From positions 1-11,905 of the forward strand of contig DAOWNN010000035.1 of the NCBI GenBank assembly GCA_030642585.1: a stretch of DNA of 11,905 nt. The letters run 5' to 3'. This stretch comes from Bacteroidota bacterium. Its GTDB lineage: Bacteria > Bacteroidota > Bacteroidia > Bacteroidales > VadinHA17. A program made the translations under genes and the position numbers. Below the pieces are notes generated by a model. It ran no database searches. It saw only the letters and a list, made by a program, of their open reading frames with translations, and had not been told where the DNA came from. Below, piece by piece: positions 8,701 to 11,905 of this stretch. Position 1 is the first letter of the stretch. Each line of letters begins with the position of its first letter.

Positions 8701-9279
8701 GGTTTGTTTGGCAAAAGTATCTGAATCAAGTTCTTCATCCCCTGTTTTATGTCGTTGCAATTCCAGGTAATAATCTTCACCAAACAACTCTTTGAACCAA
8801 AGTACAGCTACTTCAGCATCATCATCCCTCCCGGTTAAAATAGCCTCGGGAACCTCCCCTCCCAGACAGGCCGAAGACACCATAATGCCTTCATGATAGG
8901 TTTTAAGGAGTTCTTTATCAATCCTTGGTTTATAGTAATGTCCTTCAATCCATGCCAGTGATACCATTCTGGATAGATTCTTATAACCTGTTTTATTCCT
9001 GGCAAGTAATATCAGATGGTTCCCCCCCCGGTCTGTTTTTTCAATACGATCAAAACGACTTCTTTTTGCAACGTAAACTTCACATCCTATAATTGGCTTG
9101 ATACCATTTGATTTACAAACATCATAGAAATGTTTGGCCCCGAATAAATTACCATGATCGGTAATGGCCAGGGCAGTCATATTATCATCCCTGGCTTTTT
9201 TAATAATCAATGGAACACTTGATGCACCATCAAGAATTGAATATTGAGTATGAACATGTAAATGAGTAAATGGTCTCAT
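5797..9279 (-). CDS. dnaE: DNA polymerase III alpha subunit (replicative polymerase)
   Basis: This 1160-residue protein is the catalytic subunit of chromosome replication, and its length is normal for DnaE. Domains in order: an N-terminal PHP domain (about 1-220) beginning HLHVHTQYSILDG; palm, thumb and fingers with catalytic aspartates Asp406 and Asp408 in PDIDID and Asp561 in KMDFLGL; a helix-hairpin-helix in GAIKGVGKNA (831-840); a probable internal beta-clamp binding motif QQSLF (923-927); and an OB-fold at about 997-1075. The PHP domain seems to keep all nine metal-ligand positions: His8, His10, Asp17, His42, Glu67, His88, Cys138, Asp215 and His217. E. coli DnaE has lost several of these. 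The layout is DnaE1-type rather than PolC or error-prone DnaE2. The gene is divergent from rpsP, has a -7 box upstream on the minus strand, and is followed by trxA. No frameshift or truncation was seen. Confidence 0.98.
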   Translation of the reverse strand: MRPFTHLHVHTQYSILDGASSVPLIIKKARDDNMTALAITDHGNLFGAKHFYDVCKSNGIKPIIGCEVYVAKRSRFDRIEKTDRGGNHLILLARNKTGYKNLSRMVSLAWIEGHYYKPRIDKELLKTYHEGIMVSSACLGGEVPEAILTGRDDDAEVAVLWFKELFGEDYYLELQRHKTGDEELDSDTFAKQTLVNEKLVALAKKHEIKLIATNDVHFINAEDAEAHDRLICLNTGKDLDDPTRLKYTKQEFFKTQEEMQELFSDIPEALENTADIADKVEDYDMNHAPLMPDFPLPEEFTDPDEYLRHLSYKGAEKRYKEVTDEIKERIDFELSVIRKMGYPGYFLIVQDFLNAARDMGVSVGPGRGSAAGSVVAYCLKITEIDPLKYGLLFERFLNPDRISLPDIDIDFDEDGREEVLKWVVNKYGKEKVAQIITFGSMAVKMAIRDVARVQKLPLSEADRLAKLVPEKPGMTFTAAYKDSKELRDAKNSDNPLIVQTLKYAEILEGSIRHTGLHACGIIIGKEDLIDHIPLCHSKDSKLLVTQFDGDYVEGVGMLKMDFLGLKTLSIIRDAIENVKESKGVDLDIDTIPLDDPKTYELYSKGETVGLFQFESDGMRKHLKALKPNRFEDLIAMNALYRPGPMEYIPKFISRKHGKSKIQYDLPVMEKYLKETYGVTVYQEQVMLLSMAMAGFTRGEADKLRKAMGKKQKAVMDALKEKFLNGCLDNNIDQKIAEQVWHDWEEFAKYAFSKSHSTCYAYVSYREAYLKAHYPNEFMAAVLSRNIKDLKKITTYMDECNRMGISVLGPDINESNIRFTVNKDGNIRFGLGAIKGVGKNAANFILVNRRENGAYKNIFDFVERVDLSAVNKKSLEACAIAGALDCFKEISREQFFAEDNKGNSFIENLIKYGNRVSQEQNTSQQSLFGGTGAQEFATPPLLDTPAWSKLEKLTKEKELVGIYISAHPLDDYKFEIKSLSNIKLSEISDLKELNGRDLSFAGIVSDFKTGTSKHGKPYGFLTLQDLRGSFRIALFSSDYLNYSKYFQIGLSLLVRGKVQASYYREGEYEFKVKSMHLLAEAKDQLIESIVLNIPVSEIEPNFINDLEKVSSAKGNVLFKFNIFDSEEKVQVNLFARRKRIKISDKLLEFIENRPGMEITLK

Positions 9280-9341
9280 CTTGTAAAGATCAGATAGTTA
9301 GACAATTGGGTTGCTTTAAGCAGGAGGTATCTCCCTCTCTG

Positions 9342-9349
9342 CAAAGGTA
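9342..9349 (-). promoter_or_regulatory. Bacteroidota -7 promoter box for dnaE (TACCTTTG)
   Basis: CAAAGGTA on the plus strand reads TACCTTTG on the minus strand, a full match to TAnnTTTG. It lies 62 bases before the dnaE ATG, implying a 5' leader of roughly 55 bases. A clear TTG-type -33 element is not visible at the usual distance. Confidence 0.55.
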
Positions 9350-9458
9350 TAGAAAACCCTTGGAAGAAATATGTTTGTTGATAAATTATGAAAATTTTTT
9401 ATAACAAGAATTGTTAACTGCTATTATAGTTGTAGACGGCTGATTTTAAATTAGATGA

Positions 9459-9475
9459 CCTGGCCTGGTGCCAGG
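9459..9475 (+). other. Isolated GC-rich hairpin upstream of rpsP promoter
   Basis: CCTGGC and GCCAGG form a 6-base-pair stem around the 5-base loop CTGGT. It stands out in very AT-rich surroundings, about 57 bases before the rpsP -7 box. It is not followed by a T run long enough for a normal terminator. It could be a protein-binding site or chance; its function is unknown. Confidence 0.35.
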
Positions 9476-9531
9476 GGTTTAAGGATTGATTAAATTTGCA
9501 TTGAAAAGCTTTTTTAAGGAGAATTTAATTG

Positions 9532-9539
9532 TATCTTTG
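9532..9539 (+). promoter_or_regulatory. Bacteroidota -7 promoter box for rpsP-rimM (TATCTTTG)
   Basis: TATCTTTG followed by CA is a perfect -7 element and lies 45 bases before the rpsP ATG. The best upstream TTG (9501-9503) is 28 bases away, longer than the usual 17-23, so the -33 part is uncertain. The box should drive rpsP and rimM together. Confidence 0.7.
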
Positions 9540-9584
9540 CAGCCACAAATTTTTAATGTAAGTGTTTAATTTAAAAGCTAACCA

Positions 9585-10424
9585 ATGCCAGTAAAAATCA
9601 GATTATCAAGACAAGGTAGAAAGAAAAAACCTTTCTATCACATTGTTATTACTGATAGCAGGGCGCCACGGGATGGCAAGTTCATTGAAAGGGTTGGGAG
9701 TTATAATCCAAATACAAATCCTGCTACTATCGAATTAAATTTCGATAGTGCTTTGAACTGGCTACAAAAGGGTGCTCAACCATCAGATACCTGTAGGGCT
9801 ATCCTTTCTTACAGGGGAGTTATGTACAAGAATCATTTACTGAATGGCGTAAAGAAAGGAGCTTTTTCTGAAGAGGAAGCTGAAAAGCGTTTTCAGACCT
9901 GGATGAAAGAAAAAGAAGACAAGATTCAGACAAAAAAAGATGGTTTAAGCAAAGCTGCTGAGGATGAGAGTAAGAAAAGATTTGAAGCAGAATCAAAAGT
10001 CAAAGAAAAACGTGCTGAGGCAATAGCACTTAGAAATTCTGAGCTTGCTGAAGAAGCTGTAAAAGCGGCTTCAGAAAAAGCAAATGAAGGAAAAGAAGTT
10101 ATTGCTGAAACTGAAGAAATTAAGGAAGAAGAGGCAGGAACAAAGACAGAAGAAAAGGGAGAAGAGGTTAAAGCTGAAGAAGCTGCTCCGGTAGAAATTA
10201 AGGAAGAAGTTAAGGTTGAAGAAGTCAAAGTTGAGGAAGCTGCTTCTGCAGAAGCTTCAACAGAGGAAAAGCTTGAGGAAAAGAAAGCTGCTCCGGTAGA
10301 AGCTGTTAAAGAAAAAGAAGTTAAAGCAAAAAAAGAGAAAGTTCCCGTTGAAGAGGTGAAGGAAGAACCCAAAAAAGAACAAGCAAAGGAGCCTAAAGCA
10401 GGTGATGAGGAAAAGACTAAATAA
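9585..10424 (+). CDS. rpsP: Ribosomal protein bS16 with long acidic/basic C-terminal extension
   Basis: The N-terminal part of about 90 residues is a standard small-subunit protein bS16 (MPVKIRLSRQGRKKKPFYHI, then DSRAPRDGKFIERVGSYNP), which binds 16S rRNA and helps 30S assembly. The whole protein is 279 residues, whereas bS16 in most bacteria is about 80-90. Extended forms are known in Bacteroidota, but this one is long. After about residue 100 the sequence becomes almost entirely Glu, Lys, Ala and Val, likely helical or coiled-coil at first and disordered later, with units such as EEVKVEEVKVEE. The DNA in the tail shows short repeats, which suggests growth by duplication. No frameshift separates core and tail, so it is one continuous frame. 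rimM starts 35 bases downstream, the usual partnership, since RimM acts in 30S maturation. The ATG at 9585 sits 45 bases after a -7 box. Confidence 0.97.
   Translation: MPVKIRLSRQGRKKKPFYHIVITDSRAPRDGKFIERVGSYNPNTNPATIELNFDSALNWLQKGAQPSDTCRAILSYRGVMYKNHLLNGVKKGAFSEEEAEKRFQTWMKEKEDKIQTKKDGLSKAAEDESKKRFEAESKVKEKRAEAIALRNSELAEEAVKAASEKANEGKEVIAETEEIKEEEAGTKTEEKGEEVKAEEAAPVEIKEEVKVEEVKVEEAASAEASTEEKLEEKKAAPVEAVKEKEVKAKKEKVPVEEVKEEPKKEQAKEPKAGDEEKTK
10180..10301 (+). repeat. Short in-frame repeats in the rpsP tail
   Basis: The 17-base sequence AAGCTGCTCCGGTAGAA occurs exactly twice (10180-10196 and 10285-10301), 105 bases or 35 codons apart and in the same frame, coding for AAPVE both times. Between them, two 15-base tandem units (10206-10220 and 10221-10235, differing at three bases) each encode EVKVE. 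These point to internal duplication within the low-complexity extension. Confidence 0.7.
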
Positions 10425-10459
10425 TTTTTCTCTCAACATAAACTTAACAGATTTCTCCC

Positions 10460-10978
10460 ATGACCAAAGAGAATAGTTCTCTCTTCGGCAGACTGACTAA
10501 AACACATGGCTACCAGGGAAAGATTGTACTTAAAACTAGTCTTTCCGAGAAGGTGGAAATTGAAATTATGGAATCAGTATTCCTGAAAATTGAAGGGATA
10601 CAGGTTCCTTTTTTTATTGAAGAGTTTTTAGAAAGCAATTTCCCTTTTTATATCCTTAAGTTTGAAAATATTGATGATGATGATGCTGCTAAGGAACTTC
10701 TGGGGAGAGAGGTGTATATACCTGATAATTGCTTTAAACAAAAAACGTCTAAACAAATAAAGCTTAAGGATTTTATTGCTTTTTCAATAAAAGATCAACA
10801 TGATCATCTTATTGGAGAAATTGTTGATTTGCTTGAGATCCCGGGGAATTCTTTATTTGTAGTTGATTTTAAAGGAAGGGAAATATTAATCCCTGTACAA
10901 TTCCAATTGATTACGGACATTAATTGGGATGACAATATTATAAAAATGATTATCTCCGATGGAATTACTAATATGTGA
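10460..10978 (+). CDS. rimM: Ribosome maturation factor RimM
   Basis: This 172-residue cytoplasmic protein has the RimM layout. The N-terminal beta-barrel begins LFGRLTKTHGYQGKI (family pattern GkI.kphGl.Gev). An inter-domain segment IDDDDAAKELLGREVYI (71-87) matches the family's Ala- and Gly-containing helix, and a C-terminal PRC-barrel holds EIPGNSLFVVDFKGREILIP. RimM binds the 30S head and assists late 16S rRNA processing near S19. The length is normal. It lies 35 bases after rpsP with no promoter box between them, so it is almost certainly in the same operon. In many bacteria trmD and rplS follow rimM. Here a 185-base gap and an unrelated exported protein follow instead. Confidence 0.95.
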   Translation: MTKENSSLFGRLTKTHGYQGKIVLKTSLSEKVEIEIMESVFLKIEGIQVPFFIEEFLESNFPFYILKFENIDDDDAAKELLGREVYIPDNCFKQKTSKQIKLKDFIAFSIKDQHDHLIGEIVDLLEIPGNSLFVVDFKGREILIPVQFQLITDINWDDNIIKMIISDGITNM

Positions 10979-11163
10979 TCGGAACGAAATGGTTTTTACT
11001 CCTCTGACCACTGATCGTTGCTGCCTGGAAATAGATATATCTTTTTACTTGATGAACTGAAAATAGTGGTCTGACGAGTATTTATAAACATTGAAAAATC
11101 CAAATTTTGCAACATTCCTGTTTTTTTAGCGTCTTTATCATACATTAATTAATAAATATAATT

Positions 11164-11871
11164 ATGAAAGGGAAAATGATTACTTTTTTATTTTTAACTA
11201 CATTCATGGCAGGGCTAAATAGCTATGCAGCACCGGATAAAGAGGAAAATAGAAATGTCGGAAAATTTAATGAACTGGCACTTTCTATTTCTGCAGATGT
11301 TGAAATTTCACAGGGATCGAAAACCGAACTGATTTTGACTGGAGACCCGGCTACCCTGGAACATATTATAACTGTTGTAGAAGGCGGGAAATTAAAAATT
11401 AAGTATGATACCCGTCGCTGGCCATCAAAGTACCAGAAAGTGAAAATTTCGATTAGTTCACCTGATTGGAATGAAATTTCTGTGTCGGGTTCCGGAACTA
11501 TTAAAAATGTTACCTTGATTCAGGGAGATAAACTGGACCTGGCTGTAAGTGGAAGTGGGTTAATTAAACTTGATCAACTTGGATATGATAATGTTTCAGC
11601 CAGGATTTCCGGTTCAGGAGACATTCAAATTGCAGGTTCTAAAGTTGCCGGCAATTTACGCATTGCCATTAGTGGTTCTGGCGATGTAGATGCTTCTGAA
11701 TTTAAAGTTAAAAAAGCCGTGGTGAAAATTAGTGGGTCAGGAGACGCCGTTGTATATGCAGAGTCGAGACTGGAAGTGTCTGTTTCAGGTAGTGGTGATG
11801 TAAGTTACTATGGAAACGCAACTGTGGATGCTCGTATAAGTGGTTCCGGGAATGTGAAAAAGCGGGACTAG
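11164..11871 (+). CDS. Exported DUF2807 (head-GIN domain) beta-helix protein
   Basis: The 235-residue protein has an N-terminal signal peptide (Lys-rich start, hydrophobic ITFLFLTTFMAG, then NSYAA with likely cleavage near residue 22-23). No lipobox cysteine is present, so it is probably periplasmic or secreted. Seven SGSG motifs start at residues 108, 129, 149, 170, 190, 208 and 226, a spacing of 18-21, each preceded by alternating hydrophobic and polar residues. This pattern is typical of DUF2807, the putative auto-transporter adhesin head-GIN family common in Bacteroidota, and predicts a right-handed beta-helix with one SGSG turn per coil. The molecular function of the family is not established. 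It has no obvious link to rimM; the 185-base gap before it contains no strong TAnnTTTG box (nearest is AAATTTTG at 11102-11109, one mismatch). The frame is complete, and the stop lies 34 bases before the window edge. Confidence 0.9.
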   Translation: MKGKMITFLFLTTFMAGLNSYAAPDKEENRNVGKFNELALSISADVEISQGSKTELILTGDPATLEHIITVVEGGKLKIKYDTRRWPSKYQKVKISISSPDWNEISVSGSGTIKNVTLIQGDKLDLAVSGSGLIKLDQLGYDNVSARISGSGDIQIAGSKVAGNLRIAISGSGDVDASEFKVKKAVVKISGSGDAVVYAESRLEVSVSGSGDVSYYGNATVDARISGSGNVKKRD

Positions 11872-11905
11872 TGCAAAGTCAAGACTACTGTTTCTATAGT
11901 CATGC

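Larger units (their letters stand above)
9280..9584. promoter_or_regulatory. Divergent dnaE / rpsP intergenic region
   Basis: This 305-base stretch holds no convincing gene. It contains a minus-strand -7 box serving dnaE (9342-9349), a plus-strand -7 box serving rpsP-rimM (9532-9539), an AT-rich central part, and a small GC-rich hairpin (9459-9475). Nothing resembling a tRNA or a known riboswitch was recognised. Confidence 0.75.

Noticed and set aside
9926..10372. Minus-strand open frame of 148 codons rich in Ser, Ala and Phe.
   Set aside because: It is the complement of the Glu/Lys-rich rpsP tail; GAA/AAG-rich codons give stop-free antisense frames by chance.
11007..11070. Inverted repeat ACCACT/AGTGGT in the rimM to DUF2807 gap.
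   Set aside because: Only six bases pair, with a 52-base loop and no T run, so it is not a credible terminator.
11485..11850. Repeated SGSG-coding DNA as a possible CRISPR or tandem repeat array.
   Set aside because: The repeats are in frame, degenerate at the DNA level and explained by the beta-helix protein.
11883..11901. Small hairpin GACTA/TAGTC at the right edge, as a terminator for the DUF2807 gene.
   Set aside because: The stem is only 5 base pairs with a 9-base loop, and the window ends before any T run could be seen.

Overview
The window looks like chromosomal DNA from a member of the Bacteroidota, possibly Bacteroidales or a related order. It is AT-rich. Start codons lack strong Shine-Dalgarno sequences. 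Several genes follow the phylum's -7 promoter box (TAnnTTTG), for example TATCTTTG before rpsP and TACCTTTG before dnaE. Other typical signs are lipoproteins, a DUF2807 protein and an S16 protein with a C-terminal extension. No tRNA, rRNA, insertion sequence or CRISPR array was seen.

Region 1 (1-4789, + strand) is an envelope and signalling block. It opens with the 3' part of a glutamate/aspartate-racemase-like gene whose reading frame runs off the left edge. The codons before the apparent TTG start encode a lipoprotein signal peptide ending in a lipobox cysteine. Next come a membrane histidine kinase and an overlapping NtrC-type sigma-54-dependent response regulator, then a lipoprotein with its own -7 box that resembles NlpC/P60 or papain-like cysteine peptidases. 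The first three genes are probably one operon. The regulator may control the lipoprotein or unlinked genes.

Region 2 (4782-9279, - strand) is housekeeping. dnaE (replicative DNA polymerase III alpha subunit) is followed after 28 bases by trxA (thioredoxin). A strong intrinsic terminator follows trxA, and then a LOG-family nucleotide phosphoribohydrolase gene. The LOG gene is convergent with the NlpC-like lipoprotein gene and overlaps it by 8 bases.

Region 3 (9280-9584) is a 305-base divergent promoter region between dnaE and rpsP. It holds -7 boxes for both directions and an isolated GC-rich hairpin.

Region 4 (9585-11905, + strand) has rpsP (ribosomal protein bS16 with an unusually long Glu/Lys/Ala-rich tail) and rimM (16S rRNA processing factor). 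After a 185-base gap comes an exported DUF2807 protein with seven evenly spaced SGSG motifs.

The most interesting part is the left block. A racemase-fold protein keeps both catalytic cysteines but appears to be exported as a lipoprotein, next to a two-component system with a periplasmic sensor and a possible cell-wall peptidase. This suggests, without proving, a peptidoglycan or D-amino-acid sensing or remodelling module.
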